From: Bartonella queenslandensis
Lineage (GTDB): Bacteria > Pseudomonadota > Alphaproteobacteria > Rhizobiales > Rhizobiaceae
NCBI RefSeq assembly: GCF_018155095.1
Contig: NZ_NAAI01000004.1
Span: 121,420-185,419 of the forward strand
DNA: 64,000 nt
Direction: 5' to 3'
Shown: positions 40,422 to 51,573 of the stretch, piece after piece
Layout of the letters: each line of letters starts with the position of its first letter
Position numbering within the stretch: position 1 is the first letter of the stretch
Program-made: the position numbers and the translations under genes
The notes under the pieces: model-generated
The model's input: the letters and a program-made list of their open reading frames with translations, nothing else
Databases searched by the model: none
What the model was told of the DNA's origin: nothing

Positions 40422-42098
40422 ATGAATGGTTCATTGGTACTCCTCCATCTTGCTGGCGCTGTTTCTTTACTTCTCTGGGCTACACGCATGGTACGCACAG
40501 GAATTGAACGCGCCTATGGTGACAAGCTTAAATATAATATGCGTCACGTCATTTCAAAACCATTGTTTGCTGTAAGTTTTGGGCTTTTTACAGCAATGAT
40601 TTTACAGAGCTCTACAGCCATAACGCTCCTCGTTGGTTCTTTCGTTGAATCTGGTTTTGTCTCTGGAATAGCAGGACTTATGGCGGTACGTGGAGGAGAA
40701 CTAGGATCAGCATTGGTTGTTAAAATTCTCACCTACGATCTTACACTTGTTGTACCCCTTTGCCTTTTAATTGGCACTTGTATCTTTATGACAACAGAAA
40801 AACGTGAGTGGCGTCAAATAGGACGTATTGTCATCGGCATTGGTCTTTTGATTTTGTCTTTACAAATGATAAGTACCGCAACAGAACCTTTACGGGATAG
40901 TGAAATTTTGCCGAGTATCATTCGTTATCTTTCAACCGATCCCGTCTCAACTTTTTTGTTGGCTGCAGCTTTAACCTACTTCTTACATTCATCCATTGCA
41001 GGAATCATTTTGCTGGTTAATTTTGCCAACTACGACCTTATCCACACACAACTTTGTGTTGTCATGGTTCTTGGTGTTAACTTTGGTTCTTCTCTGATAG
41101 CCCCCCTTTTAACGCGTAACGCTTCGCCGAATACCCGCCTTGTTCCCTTGGGGAATCTACTCATGCGTGGAGCCGGTTCAATCCTTGTGCTGATCTTATT
41201 TCTGTCTTTTCAACCACCTATCACATGGCTTGGCAATAACGCTTCTACTCAAGTGATTAATGCCCATATCATTTTTAATGTTTTCATTCTCCTAGCTGGA
41301 ATACCACTTTCAAAATGGGTTTTAAAATTAACCACTCACATCGTTCATATGAGTACAAAAAAAACGCAAACCGATAAAACGCTTAATTTATCTGATCAAA
41401 CAGCTCTTGATGATAGCGTTCTTGAACGCCCAGCTTTAGCGCTCTCGAATGTCATGCGTGAAGTTATTCATATTTGTGATCTTGTCGACATCATGCTAGA
41501 AAAAATCATGGGACTTTATGAAAATCCTGATCCCAATATTATTTCTGAACTCAATCAACTAAACACCATATTAGACAAAAAACACATCGCTATAAAACTT
41601 TATCTTGCACGATTAGCAGGACAAAAATTATCGAATGAAGAGGCTTTTCAAACGCAAGAACTTCTAGATGCCTGTATAAAATTAGACCAAGCAGGCGATA
41701 TCATTATTCACAATATGCTGATGCTAGTTAAAAAGAAACAACAAAAAGGTCTAAAATTCAGCAGCGAGGGCTGGAATGATCTCCTTCATTTCCATGCCAT
41801 TGTACTAGCCAACGCGCATATCGCATTTAATGTTCTCGTCTCCCGTGACACACACACTGCACATCTATTGGTCCAAAAAAAGGATCAACTACGAAACTTA
41901 GAAAAAGAGATGAGTTTAAAACATTTTAAACGCTTACGTGAGGGAGATCTCAAAAATGTAGAATCATCGAGTCTTCATCTTGATACTGTCCGAGACCTCA
42001 AACAAATTAACTCTTTGTTGACCTCAATGATCTACCCTATTTTAGAACAACAGGGACTTCTTCAAAGTTCGCGCCTACGCAATCCTGCTGAAGAATAA
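40422..42098 (+). CDS. Na/Pi-cotransporter II-related protein
   Basis: A 558-residue membrane protein of the NptA/YjbB group. Two copies of the Na/Pi cotransporter repeat are present; the QSSTA motif sits in AMILQSSTAITLLVGSF near residue 60, and the second unit shows HSSIAGIILLVNF near residue 190. A PhoU-like helical cytoplasmic domain covers about residues 330-550. The substrate is probably phosphate, by family. It is 61 bases after the MscS-type gene on the same strand and may be cotranscribed. Confidence 0.87.
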   Translation: MNGSLVLLHLAGAVSLLLWATRMVRTGIERAYGDKLKYNMRHVISKPLFAVSFGLFTAMILQSSTAITLLVGSFVESGFVSGIAGLMAVRGGELGSALVVKILTYDLTLVVPLCLLIGTCIFMTTEKREWRQIGRIVIGIGLLILSLQMISTATEPLRDSEILPSIIRYLSTDPVSTFLLAAALTYFLHSSIAGIILLVNFANYDLIHTQLCVVMVLGVNFGSSLIAPLLTRNASPNTRLVPLGNLLMRGAGSILVLILFLSFQPPITWLGNNASTQVINAHIIFNVFILLAGIPLSKWVLKLTTHIVHMSTKKTQTDKTLNLSDQTALDDSVLERPALALSNVMREVIHICDLVDIMLEKIMGLYENPDPNIISELNQLNTILDKKHIAIKLYLARLAGQKLSNEEAFQTQELLDACIKLDQAGDIIIHNMLMLVKKKQQKGLKFSSEGWNDLLHFHAIVLANAHIAFNVLVSRDTHTAHLLVQKKDQLRNLEKEMSLKHFKRLREGDLKNVESSSLHLDTVRDLKQINSLLTSMIYPILEQQGLLQSSRLRNPAEE

Positions 42099-43360
42099 AC
42101 AGAAAAATCTTAAACTTTTAAAATAAATCAAACAAAAAACACATCACATCAATTATTTAATTTTGAACATTTAAATACCTTGCGTAACATATTGATTGAA
42201 TAAAATACTTTATTATTTGATGATTTAAATGAACTCTCTTCAATAGCATAAATTTCTTTCATTTTTAATTTATTCATAATGAATTTCTCAACACCAACCG
42301 CTTGCACTTCTACAAGCGGTTTAGCCATAAAGAATAAAGCTCTTGAAGAAAAAATGGTTTCCCCATCTCAAAGAAAAACTGTGAGCCATACAAAATAACA
42401 TATTGATTTATAGAGTTAATTTATTTCTTACCTTAAATAAGATTCCCACATATCGTAAGATTCTCTCATTCCAAACCTGTTCCATATTAAATCAATCAAA
42501 ACCATCTGCTTAGACGATAAGAACGGAGAATCTTGCGTGAAGTGCAACCATACAATTAAATATATGAGGATTTCAAAACACCTCTTATGAACCGTCTTAA
42601 AAACCAAGAACTTGTCGCTACATTCGGGGCAAGTGTGTAATGCTGCCAGTTTACTTTTTTATGAAGCCTAAAGACTGAGATGCTCAATGAATTGACGACC
42701 CTTCACGGACTCTGTCATAAAATGGGGCTCACAAACGTTGAAAAAGAGATCTATAAGAAGGAAACACCTAAAAGTATGATAACACCAGCCTAAATTTATT
42801 TTTTAAGAAGGCTACCACTTCACAGTGCAGAGAAATAAAAAAATATCCGACAAGAAATGCAAAACTCTACCCAATTGCAACATTTATATCAATATTGGTA
42901 GAAATTGAACTTATACAGCATTTTATAACACATTAACAAAATAGCTTTAATCTCATTTCAAATAATATTGATATCAATTGGCGAACTTCTAATCTCTAAA
43001 TATCCATTTGACTGATTGTTTGAGGCACAATTATTTTTTTCAAAGCTTGAGAGAGAATATTCATTTAAAAAAAACTGATAAATATATTTTATACACTCTT
43101 AAAATATTTTTATAAGTATTTTCTTTTTTAATTCATATTTTTAAATTAAATAATTTCTTTATAAATTAAAAATTTTTATATATATTCAAGTTTATTATAT
43201 TTTATACATATAAAAATATGAATATTAATTTAATATACAGGAAGGTAATAAGTAAAATCTCTAACGAAAATATCCTTTCCACTAGATAAAAAAGGAATAA
43301 ATCTTGATATTTGCAAAGTTTACTCTAGTTACAATCTAAATTCAGGCAAAGGAGAGTATC
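42099..43360. other. Gene-free AT-rich interval
   Basis: About 1.26 kb without a supported gene. It contains the inverted repeat at 42296-42321 and, near its right end, an extreme AT-rich stretch (about 43060-43230) upstream of the GlsB-type gene. Confidence 0.55.
42296..42321. repeat. Perfect 9-bp inverted repeat
   Basis: AACCGCTTG, an 8-base loop, then CAAGCGGTT. It lies 200 bases downstream of the Na/Pi gene. It could be a terminator remnant, but lacks a following T-run. Confidence 0.5.
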
Positions 43361-43612
43361 ATGGAAAATGCAAACATCGGTTGGATTGCAGCTATTATTA
43401 TCGGCGGAATTGCAGGTTGGGCTGCACAGTATATTATGAAAAGCCAAACAGGAATATTGTTAAATATTATCTTAGGGATTATTGGCGCTGCGTTAGCGAG
43501 CTTCCTTTTTAGTCTTTTAGGCGTAAGTTTTGCTGGTTGGCTTGGTTATCTTATTTCAGGTTTTATAGGAGCCTGTATTCTTATATGGATAGGACGAAAA
43601 ATTCGACCATAG
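43361..43612 (+). CDS. GlsB/YeaQ/YmgE family membrane protein
   Basis: An 83-residue protein with three hydrophobic, glycine-rich segments (WIAAIIIGGIAGWAAQYIM, ILLNIILGIIGAALASFLF, LISGFIGACILIWIGRKI). This is the architecture of the transglycosylase-associated/GlsB stress protein family, often induced by general stress. AGGAGAG lies before the ATG. It stands alone in AT-rich DNA. The biochemical role of the family is unknown despite its name. Confidence 0.88.
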   Translation: MENANIGWIAAIIIGGIAGWAAQYIMKSQTGILLNIILGIIGAALASFLFSLLGVSFAGWLGYLISGFIGACILIWIGRKIRP

Positions 43613-43638
43613 GGCATTTATTTATTCAATCACCTTTT

Positions 43639-43656
43639 GCTGTTCAATAAAACAGC
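43639..43656 (+). terminator. Possible terminator of GlsB-type gene
   Basis: GCTGTT pairs with AACAGC over a 6-base loop, 27 bases after the stop codon, followed by TAGAATATTTT. A 16-base AT palindrome (AATATTTTAAAATATT) follows immediately. Confidence 0.45.
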
Positions 43657-44825
43657 TAGAATATTTTAAAATATTTCCCCATAACGCGTTGATACCATTT
43701 GGGGTATGATGATGAGATACTTAAGTGACGATTTCTGGCATATACAGCATACCCCATCAGGCATATTAACGAAAAAGAGTAAAGACTTCTTATAATGCAC
43801 CCTTCCGGATCTAGGCCTACATATATCAAGAGGGGTGTATGTGCTATTTAAATGGAATACGAATTTTTGTACCGTATTTTAGAGCAAACGCACAAATTCA
43901 ACTCATCGCACTATCATAGCAATATACAAGGTTACAAAATCAATCATGATGATTAAAGATCCCACCGCGTAATACTTAACGTAATACACTTCATCAACAA
44001 GACCATTTTTACTGAAAAAAACTGACGAATTCTTTTGCATTCTTAAAAGATAAAGATAGGAAGTAAGTGCAAAATGATAAAAATATTTTTCTAGTATAAA
44101 AAATAAATAATATAAAGTTGATAGATTAAATTTTTATTTTTTATTATTTATAAATTAAATTTATATAAAAAAATTATAAAAGTATTAAATTAGGATACAT
44201 TACTTTATCATTTATTTTTAACAAAAAATATATTAATAACTATTATTATATTTTAAATCACATATAAATACTGTTAATATAAGATAGTTTTATTATAATA
44301 AGTTAAGTATTCTATAAATGAAATACTATAAGATATTTTTTTCAAAATGTACTCCTATAAAATTCTATCTTATAAAAAATACGATTACTTTTTCATCTCA
44401 ATTCAAAAATTTTGAATATCTCGCTTATCTCAACGATAATAGAAGGTTTTTACTCCTCTCAAAATTTCCCCTTTATATCATCTGACATAGATGAATTCTT
44501 GATTCCTTTTTCGTATGCGTTACAAACCAAGTTTAAAGCTGGAAATACCCTATCCATTCTCCTCTTACTATCAAGAAAATTTTATAACGCATTATGGGAA
44601 AGCTCTTTAGATAAAGCATAATAGATTATTTTGCTCATTTAATGAAAATAATCCTATAGTCTATCTCCAGCTATCTTCTTTTAAAGATCTTTGCTTTCGA
44701 TTTTTCCTTTGATATTTTCCTGTTAAAATCTTGCTGCTTTTATATGCCTGTACTACAATAGAACCATCTCTTATACCTTACTCAGTATAACATATGGAAT
44801 AGAATTTTAGATGTGGAGTAAAACG
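43657..44825. other. Gene-free, extremely AT-rich interval
   Basis: About 1.17 kb with no supported gene. The stretch 44085-44390 is almost pure A/T. A 9-bp inverted repeat, TGGGGTATG (43700-43708) and CATACCCCA (43748-43756), with a 39-base spacer is the only clear structure. Confidence 0.55.
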
Positions 44826-45335
44826 ATGTCTGATCTTGAAGGCTCCATCTTACCACCTCTGAAGTGGCTCTTTAATCAAAACCCTCCCATACCAGAAAAC
44901 GTTCGCGATTGGCTCATGGAGTCGGGCTCGATGACGCTTCGATTAAAAAAATATTGCACCTGCTTTAGAGTTCAACGACAACGCGAATGTTTTATTACGC
45001 AAGACAAATTAAAAGAAGAAGCAGAACATCTCCCCCAAAGTGCACGTTATTGGCTACGCGAAGTTATATTGATGGGAGATAATAAACCTTGGCTCCTCGG
45101 ACGCACAGTCATTCCACAAGAAACCCTTCTGCACAATCAAGCCTTGATGCATCTAGGGACAACCCCCTTAGGACAGTATTTATTTAATAGTGATAAACTA
45201 ACCCGCGATTACATTCATATCGGCCAACAAGGCATGCTATGGGCACGCCGTTCCCGTTTTCGGCTAACGGGTAAGCCATTGTTGCTAACCGAGCTGTTTT
45301 TAAGAGATTCACCACTGTACTTTCACCATAAATAG
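44826..45335 (+). CDS. ubiC: Chorismate lyase
   Basis: Converts chorismate to 4-hydroxybenzoate and pyruvate, the first committed step of ubiquinone synthesis. The 169-residue product aligns by eye with E. coli UbiC along its length: [24 protein letters not shown], then [45 protein letters not shown] and SPLY. The arginine and glutamate used in catalysis fall in those blocks. GGAG is 7 bases before the ATG at 44826; an ATG five codons upstream is less likely. Isolated location. Confidence 0.92.
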   Translation: MSDLEGSILPPLKWLFNQNPPIPENVRDWLMESGSMTLRLKKYCTCFRVQRQRECFITQDKLKEEAEHLPQSARYWLREVILMGDNKPWLLGRTVIPQETLLHNQALMHLGTTPLGQYLFNSDKLTRDYIHIGQQGMLWARRSRFRLTGKPLLLTELFLRDSPLYFHHK

Positions 45336-45969
45336 AGAATATTTATTTTGCATAGCTTTAAAAAAATTAATCAGATCAAAAAAATTTCAAAATCATTTCA
45401 AAACAAATTACAAACAAAGGCTTCTGTTCAAAATATCTCTTTATCTCAGCTTTAAAATATTCCTCATTTAAAAAGCATTTTCAAATTCTGCTTTCCTTAT
45501 CATAATCATGAAAACCAGTACTTGAATTAAGCAGATACGCTTCACATTGATAAGATCATCTGCATTTAAACTTTTTGTCGAATAATCACCACTCTTAGAG
45601 AAAAATGGCAACTCTTTATCAAGAGAGACAACAAGACATGCTTACAAAAAGTTTGAATTTTGTATCATCTAGCTTCTTTTCATCATCCTCTTTTTTATCT
45701 TTAACAGTGAAAACAATCAATCTTTTTAAAAGTAAAAAAACTATAATCTTTTTTAATGATATAACAGCCTTGAAGAACAACAAAATACAAGACAGAAAAA
45801 TATTTATTGCTCTATGAATCTCAAAAAAAAACAGGTTTGTTCATTTCAAAGAATTATTTTTTTAATAAGAGCTTTATGTATAAGACATATACATTGACCA
45901 ATATCCTATCGACGGACAGAAGCCTCGTACAATAAAAAATATTTCCCAACCCCTTTGAATTGATAAAAT
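45336..45969. other. Gene-free interval
   Basis: About 630 bases between the convergent ubiC and yqeY genes. A 70-codon plus-strand frame at 45605 is low complexity (S, F, K, I) and unsupported. Confidence 0.5.
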
Positions 45970-46422
45970 CTATTGCAATTTCTTACGAAGACTATTGCAC
46001 ACTTTAGAAAAATTCATTTGCCCCGCATACCGTTCCTTAAGCCACGCTATCACCTTACCGATATCACGTAATTTTTCAGCTTTCGTTTGTGCCAAAGCTT
46101 CACAAATAACCTGTTCGACTTCCATCTCCTTAAGCTGATAGGGAAGAAATTCACGAATAACTTCTATTTCTGCTTGTTCTTTCTCCGCTAATTCCAAGCA
46201 ACCAGACTCTTTATAGACATGCATTAACGCTTCACGCTGTTGAAGCATTTTAGTGAAAACAGACTGAATCTGCTGATCATCTACTTCTCGCTTCCCTTCA
46301 TCACAATAAAGAATATCACGATCCCTAACCGCAGCATTCATTAAACGAAGTGTAGCAAGACGTATACTGTCTTGCGCTTTCAAAGCAGCCTTAAGAGCTC
46401 CATCAATCTGGTCACGCAACAT
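45970..46422 (-). CDS. GatB/YqeY-domain protein
   Basis: A 150-residue all-helical protein of the YqeY family, related to the tail domain of GatB; it may bind tRNA, but its role is not established. The family start LRDQIDGALKAALKAQDSIRLATLRLMNAA, given here in two overlapping reads, and the FLPYQLKEMEVEQ block are clear. ATG at 46422 has GGAT 7 bases upstream. It is divergent from carA, a neighbourhood common in Alphaproteobacteria. Confidence 0.9.
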   Translation of the reverse strand: MLRDQIDGALKAALKAQDSIRLATLRLMNAAVRDRDILYCDEGKREVDDQQIQSVFTKMLQQREALMHVYKESGCLELAEKEQAEIEVIREFLPYQLKEMEVEQVICEALAQTKAEKLRDIGKVIAWLKERYAGQMNFSKVCNSLRKKLQ

Positions 46423-46680
46423 AAATTCATCCAATTTTGTTCAAGCGGGAAATGCTTTTAACCAATCTTTCTCCATCTTGCAATGGAAGATAAAAAAATA
46501 ATTAAAGTCTCAATCTTAGAAAAGATAAAAACAAGACTTTACCTCTTCATGGAATGTCCTTATACTTTCCACTTTAGGAAAAACATCACCAGAATAATAG
46601 ATACAGCATCTGTTAGAGGTATGATTTTTGTGTAAAGTTAATCATTATACCTTTCAGAAAATAAATTGTGGATACACACT

Positions 46681-47877
46681 ATGATACAAACAATTTCATC
46701 GAGCAGACCTTGGAGTGTCAACAAACCTACAGCCCTCTTAGTTTTAGCTGATGGAACTGTTATTGAAGGCAAAGGAGCCGGTGCGACAGGGATTGCTGAA
46801 GCTGAAGTGTGTTTTAATACCGCCATCACAGGCTATGAAGAAATCCTCACAGACCCATCATACACACAACAAATCGTTAATTTTACTTTTCCTCATATCG
46901 GAAATGTAGGAGCAAATAGTGAAGATATTGAATCTCTCACGCCTCTCAACTGTCACGGTGCTGTTGGCGCTATTTTTAAAGCAGATATTACACATCCTTC
47001 CAATTATCGTGCCAATGAAAACCTTCATCAATGGCTTAAAGCGCGTAAAATTATTGCACTTTGTGGTATTGATACACGCGCACTTACAATTCTTATTCGT
47101 GAAAAAGGTGCACAAAATGCTGTCATTGCGCATAATTCTGAGGGAAATTTTGATATTCCCTCTTTAAAAAAACGTGCGCAAAAATGGCACGGTCTCATCA
47201 ATCTTGACCTTACGAAAGAAGTGACGTCTCAATCATCAATACAATGGGATGAAGAACTATGGTGTTGGAATAAAGGATATGCCACAAACAATGTGCACAA
47301 TCTTCATATCGTCGCCATTGACTATGGGATTAAACGCAATATTCTTCGCCTTATGGCAACACAAAAAGCACGCATTACTGTTGTGCCTGCCCACACAACA
47401 GCAAAAGAAATCTTGGCAATGAACCCTGATGGTGTTTTTCTTTCTAATGGACCAGGAGATCCTGCGGCTACCGCTCAATATGCCATTCCAACAATCAGCA
47501 CATTAATTGATCATAATTTACCAATTTTTGGAATATGTCTTGGTCATCAACTTCTTGCTCTGACACTTGGCGCAAAAACCGTAAAAATGCACCAAGGACA
47601 TCATGGTGCAAACCACCCCGTTAAAGACCTTAACAGTGGAAAAGTTGAGATTGTATCGATGAATCACGGTTTTGCTGTAGATGCAACCACTTTACCAAAA
47701 CATGTTCAAGAAACACATATCTCTCTCTTTGATGGTTCTAACTGTGGGATTCGAGTCATTGGAAAACCAGTTTTTTCTGTTCAATATCACCCCGAAGCTT
47801 CTCCTGGACCACAAGATAGTCACTACCTCTTTCAGCATTTTTGTGATCTCATTATGAATTATAAAAAAATATCTTAA
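46681..47877 (+). CDS. carA: Carbamoyl-phosphate synthase small subunit
   Basis: Glutamine amidotransferase subunit that supplies ammonia to CarB for pyrimidine and arginine precursors. The N-terminal domain has FNTAITGYEEILTDPSY and YTQQIVNFTFPHIGNVG. The class I GATase domain has the nucleophile in FGICLGHQLLALTLGAK (about residue 285) and the histidine/glutamate in VQYHPEASPGP. About 398 residues, full length. The ATG at 46681 is chosen over a TTG five codons earlier. carB is not in the window. Confidence 0.96.
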   Translation: MIQTISSSRPWSVNKPTALLVLADGTVIEGKGAGATGIAEAEVCFNTAITGYEEILTDPSYTQQIVNFTFPHIGNVGANSEDIESLTPLNCHGAVGAIFKADITHPSNYRANENLHQWLKARKIIALCGIDTRALTILIREKGAQNAVIAHNSEGNFDIPSLKKRAQKWHGLINLDLTKEVTSQSSIQWDEELWCWNKGYATNNVHNLHIVAIDYGIKRNILRLMATQKARITVVPAHTTAKEILAMNPDGVFLSNGPGDPAATAQYAIPTISTLIDHNLPIFGICLGHQLLALTLGAKTVKMHQGHHGANHPVKDLNSGKVEIVSMNHGFAVDATTLPKHVQETHISLFDGSNCGIRVIGKPVFSVQYHPEASPGPQDSHYLFQHFCDLIMNYKKIS

Positions 47878-47935
47878 GACAAAATGCCGTACCTTTTGGC
47901 TTCTCTTCTCTGAATTATATCATTTTCCTCCCCAT

Positions 47936-47978
47936 AATAATAGTATTCCTGACAACTTATGGAATAAGTACTATTATT
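47936..47978 (+). terminator. Inverted repeat after carA
   Basis: AATAATAGTA-TTCC pairs with GGAA-(TAAG)-TACTATTATT, giving 14 pairs with one 4-base bulge, about 60 bases after the carA stop codon. No strong T-run follows. A terminator is the simplest reading. Confidence 0.4.
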
Positions 47979-48904
47979 CGTCATTTCGCAACTTAAATGA
48001 GAGTACAAAATACCGTAAAGTTTTCTCACTTTCCTCCTTGTTCGTTCTCTTATGCCCCTCCTTTTGATTATATAATATCAATCAAAACCACCAACTGCCC
48101 CCCCCCAAGAAAGATGAGTGAGTTAATATTTTGAGTACCTAACAGAGCTATCGTAAGAAACGTTGGAAACTAGCAAAGTGAATGATGGTACTGCATCTTT
48201 TTATAAATAAAGAGAAGTGTGGACTGTGAATCTTATACCATTTCTAGAAACTGTTCCCTTCTATTCTTCATCGAAACGATCACGAAATTGGTATCTCCCC
48301 ATTGAAAACTATTCCCTCAAAACAAGTGCTTGATTCACGAGATCGTTCTGAGCATTCTACTATGCATCAGAAGCACTATTCCTATTAAAAGACGAAACAA
48401 ACAAAAAACAAACAAAAGTGTGAAACAAAGCAACAAATCTGTACTCTTTAAAAAATATTAGTGTCAATAATCGTTTTGAAAACGGTATAGCCGAATGAAA
48501 AAACAATAGCTGGAAACGGCTTTCCAACTTTACGCCTTTATATTCTTTCCAAGTGGGGTTTTCTTTCAATTTCAGAAAGGATGCAAATAAATAGACACAA
48601 TATTTGACTTCCAATTTTGGTATCAAAAATCTTAAATCGTTCGTACAATACTGATACATCTGACACTGAAGCATTTTTTCAACATACTGTTCCATGAGCA
48701 CGAGATGTTGATAAGCAAAAAACACGAGCTTTATGCTGCATAAGAATATCACAAAACAAAAAAATATTCGCAATAAATGAAAATAATTATCGGTATTTTA
48801 TATGATATTTTATAAAATAAATCACAAAAAAACTTTCTGCTTATCACACAGCATTTTTTGTGCATTCTCTATGCAAAACATCCTTACAAACTCTCTTCAA
48901 CAAA
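47979..48904. other. Gene-poor interval
   Basis: About 930 bases without a convincing gene. A minus-strand frame of 137 codons (48360-48773) would start with TTG, has no ribosome site and is rich in F, L and C. A 9-base C tract is at 48098-48106. Confidence 0.5.
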
Positions 48905-50125
48905 TTAACGTACCCGCAAGGAAAAAATAGCCGTTGCAACGACAAGAAGCAAAAATCCTCCGATAAAAGGAGCACCAGAAAAATAAAACAATGCATTTTT
49001 ATCTGTAAAACATTCAAAGAGAAACACATAAAAAACAGAACCAAATATTAAACTCAATGAAATAACAGATGTCATCGCTCCTTGTAGTTCTCCTTGTACA
49101 TTTATCGGCACCTTCGCTGAAGCAATAGAACGGATAGGTGCATGAACAAGATATTCAAGCATTGTACACACAAAAACCATATAAACCATCCACCCCTTTG
49201 TTGCGAATGTATAGCCCAGCATAGCAACGGATGCAAACAAAAGCCCCACGATAACGATATGCCAATCACTCCATCGCTTAGAAAAATAAGGCAGAATAAG
49301 AGTGACGACAACAAATTGTCCTATCCCAAAAACACTATAGGATAACCCAATGGAAAACGAACTCCAATCATAGCGTTCTTTTGCAATGAATGCCCAAATG
49401 CTTAACCATACAGATTCTGCAAACCAATAAAGAAAAAAAACCAATAACACCCAAAGAACCATCGGATATTGCTTCAGTTGCCAAAAAGCACCTAAGGGAT
49501 TTGCCCGCTTAATATCAAAAAGGCGCCTATTCCATAGAGAAAGAGTTTCTGGAAGCATAACCCAAGAAAAAATAAAATTAATGAGCGAAAAACCAGCAGC
49601 AAAATAAAATGGAATACGCGGACCAAACTGCCCTAAAAAACCACCAATAAACGACCCTAAAATAAACCCTAATGCGGATGCAACCCCTAATAGACTAAAA
49701 TTGCGTGTACGGTTTTTGTCATCCGATATATCTGCAAGATAAGCTGTACAAGTTGCAAAGCTAGCACCACTTATCCCAGACAAAAGACGCCCGATAAATA
49801 ACATAGAATAGCTCCATGCTATAGCACATATCAGATTATCAAGAGCAAAGCAGATAATAGAAACAAGCAAAATAGGACGGCGACCATAACGATCAGAAAG
49901 ATTGCCAATAACAGGAGCAAATAAAAACTGCATCACTGAATAAGCAGCAAGTAATTTCCCTCTTTCTACAAAAGATGTACTGACATCTTTTCCAGTTAAC
50001 TGAGAAAAATATTCAGGCAAAACAGGACAAATAATTGCAATGCCAAGAATATCTAACAATAAAGTGATGAACACTAAAATGAGCCCACGCTGAACAAACT
50101 CCGGATTGAGCATCTCATCTTGCAT
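48905..50125 (-). CDS. MFS exporter, TetA-like
   Basis: Major facilitator superfamily drug:proton antiporter with twelve predicted helices, about 406 residues. MFS motif A is seen as GNLSDRYGRRPILL near residue 68, and the motif C-type segment GVASALGFILGSFIGG near residue 150. The sequence has the layout of class TetA/Bcr exporters (GLILVFITLLLDILGIAIICPVLP at the start, split by eye). The drug specificity cannot be predicted. ATG codons at 50125 and 50113 are both possible starts. Confidence 0.87.
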   Translation of the reverse strand: MQDEMLNPEFVQRGLILVFITLLLDILGIAIICPVLPEYFSQLTGKDVSTSFVERGKLLAAYSVMQFLFAPVIGNLSDRYGRRPILLVSIICFALDNLICAIAWSYSMLFIGRLLSGISGASFATCTAYLADISDDKNRTRNFSLLGVASALGFILGSFIGGFLGQFGPRIPFYFAAGFSLINFIFSWVMLPETLSLWNRRLFDIKRANPLGAFWQLKQYPMVLWVLLVFFLYWFAESVWLSIWAFIAKERYDWSSFSIGLSYSVFGIGQFVVVTLILPYFSKRWSDWHIVIVGLLFASVAMLGYTFATKGWMVYMVFVCTMLEYLVHAPIRSIASAKVPINVQGELQGAMTSVISLSLIFGSVFYVFLFECFTDKNALFYFSGAPFIGGFLLLVVATAIFSLRVR

Positions 50126-50724
50126 GACATACACACTATTTTACATACACAGTTACGCCCCCGCTCTCTTTTCCTCCCCTTTTTCAAAGTATTCTATACC
50201 GTATAATTTTTATAATATAGAATAATAACAAAGTAAAAATTACAAAAAGAGTCAAGATAAAAATATAAAATTATTTTTTACTTTTTATATCGTTATAAAA
50301 GTATAAAAAATATTTTTTATATTAAATGACTAAATATTCATGAAACTAAATCAATGAATAAAGTCTCAAGGAATATAGAATATTCCAATAATTTTAGAAA
50401 CATTATGATTAATTTTATCAGACATTATTTCCCCTTCTCATACCTCTACTTTTAAAAATATCAAATCTATTAGATACATAAGATTCCCTATAGTAATTGA
50501 AATCTTTAAAAGGATAAACTCTTAAAAAAATTTATCTTCAGGATATACGATGAGGTTAAAAAAGCATTATCAAAATAGCTTAACACTGTAAAAAACTGAT
50601 CATATTTATTGAGGCAATCAATGATTATATGTTATCATTGAATTCGCTAATGATCTAATCTAATAAGCATGAGAAAACACTACTTTTAGTGAGAGTTGTC
50701 CATAAGCTGTTAAATGCAAAAACG
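50126..50724. other. AT-rich intergenic region
   Basis: About 600 bases between the divergent MFS and DUF1460 genes. It is extremely AT-rich around 50200-50350, with no supported gene and presumably promoters for both. Confidence 0.5.
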
Positions 50725-51573
50725 ATGTATAAAATGCGAAAAATACCCCTATTCATTCTCACTTTAATGTTAGTGACAGGATGTGATGTTCAAAATTCTG
50801 ATTCACAAGAGGATGTTTTAAAAAATAAAATAGAAACACAACAAACAACCAACGTAGAGCTAGATCCCTATACTTTAAATAAATTAAATGTTCTTCTTAA
50901 AAAACGTTCAGAAACACATGATCACGAAAAAGGACCTCTGATTGACTTTCTTTCTGAAGCTTTTTTAGGGACACCTTACCAAGCAAATATGTTACAGGGC
51001 TCAGAAAAGACACCAGAAAAACTCATCATTGATTTTAGGGGCTTAGATTGCTTCACTTATCTGGATTACGTTGAAGCATTGCGCAAATCAACATCCCCAA
51101 AAGAATTCATAAATAACGTCATAAAAACGCGTTACATTAAGGGTAATATTCATTTTTTAAATCGAAAACATTTTTTTACCGACTGGGCTTATAGAGAATA
51201 TAAACTCGCCGCTGATATTACTGCTGAAATAAGTCCTCATGCAGTCAGCATAGAAAAATATCTCAATAAAAAAGCTGATAATGGAAACTATCTTCCTGGA
51301 CTTCCAGTTGTGAAACGCACAATAACGTATATTCCAAGCAACTTTATTAATGAAGAGGTTCTAAGCCATTTAAAATCAGGAGATTTCATTGGCATTTATA
51401 CAAAACTTGCTGGATTGGATGTAACGCATGTGGGCTTCTTTATCATGACAGATAAAGGACCAATGTTACGCAATGCTTCTTCACGAAAAGAAAATGAAAA
51501 AGTCGTCGATTCCCCTTTTATGGATTATGTTGCCAAAACACCAGGAATTATTGTTTTAAGAGCCCTTGAATAA
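50725..51573 (+). CDS. DUF1460 amidase-like lipoprotein
   Basis: A lipoprotein signal peptide (MRKIPLFILTLMLVTGC, lipobox LVTGC) precedes a DUF1460 domain of the NlpC/P60-like superfamily. The catalytic cysteine is in DFRGLDCFTYLDYVEAL, followed by FLNRKHFFTDWA and GDFIGIYTKLAGLDVTHVGF with the histidine. Solved DUF1460 proteins are peptidoglycan-fragment amidases, so this may recycle or trim muropeptides in the periplasm. The start is uncertain: ATG at 50725 or 50734, or GTG at 50689; no good ribosome site. Confidence 0.85.
   Translation: MYKMRKIPLFILTLMLVTGCDVQNSDSQEDVLKNKIETQQTTNVELDPYTLNKLNVLLKKRSETHDHEKGPLIDFLSEAFLGTPYQANMLQGSEKTPEKLIIDFRGLDCFTYLDYVEALRKSTSPKEFINNVIKTRYIKGNIHFLNRKHFFTDWAYREYKLAADITAEISPHAVSIEKYLNKKADNGNYLPGLPVVKRTITYIPSNFINEEVLSHLKSGDFIGIYTKLAGLDVTHVGFFIMTDKGPMLRNASSRKENEKVVDSPFMDYVAKTPGIIVLRALE

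Noticed and set aside
48360..48773. Minus-strand frame of 137 codons
   Set aside because: Would need a TTG start without a ribosome site; F/L/C-rich composition looks like translation of AT-rich DNA.
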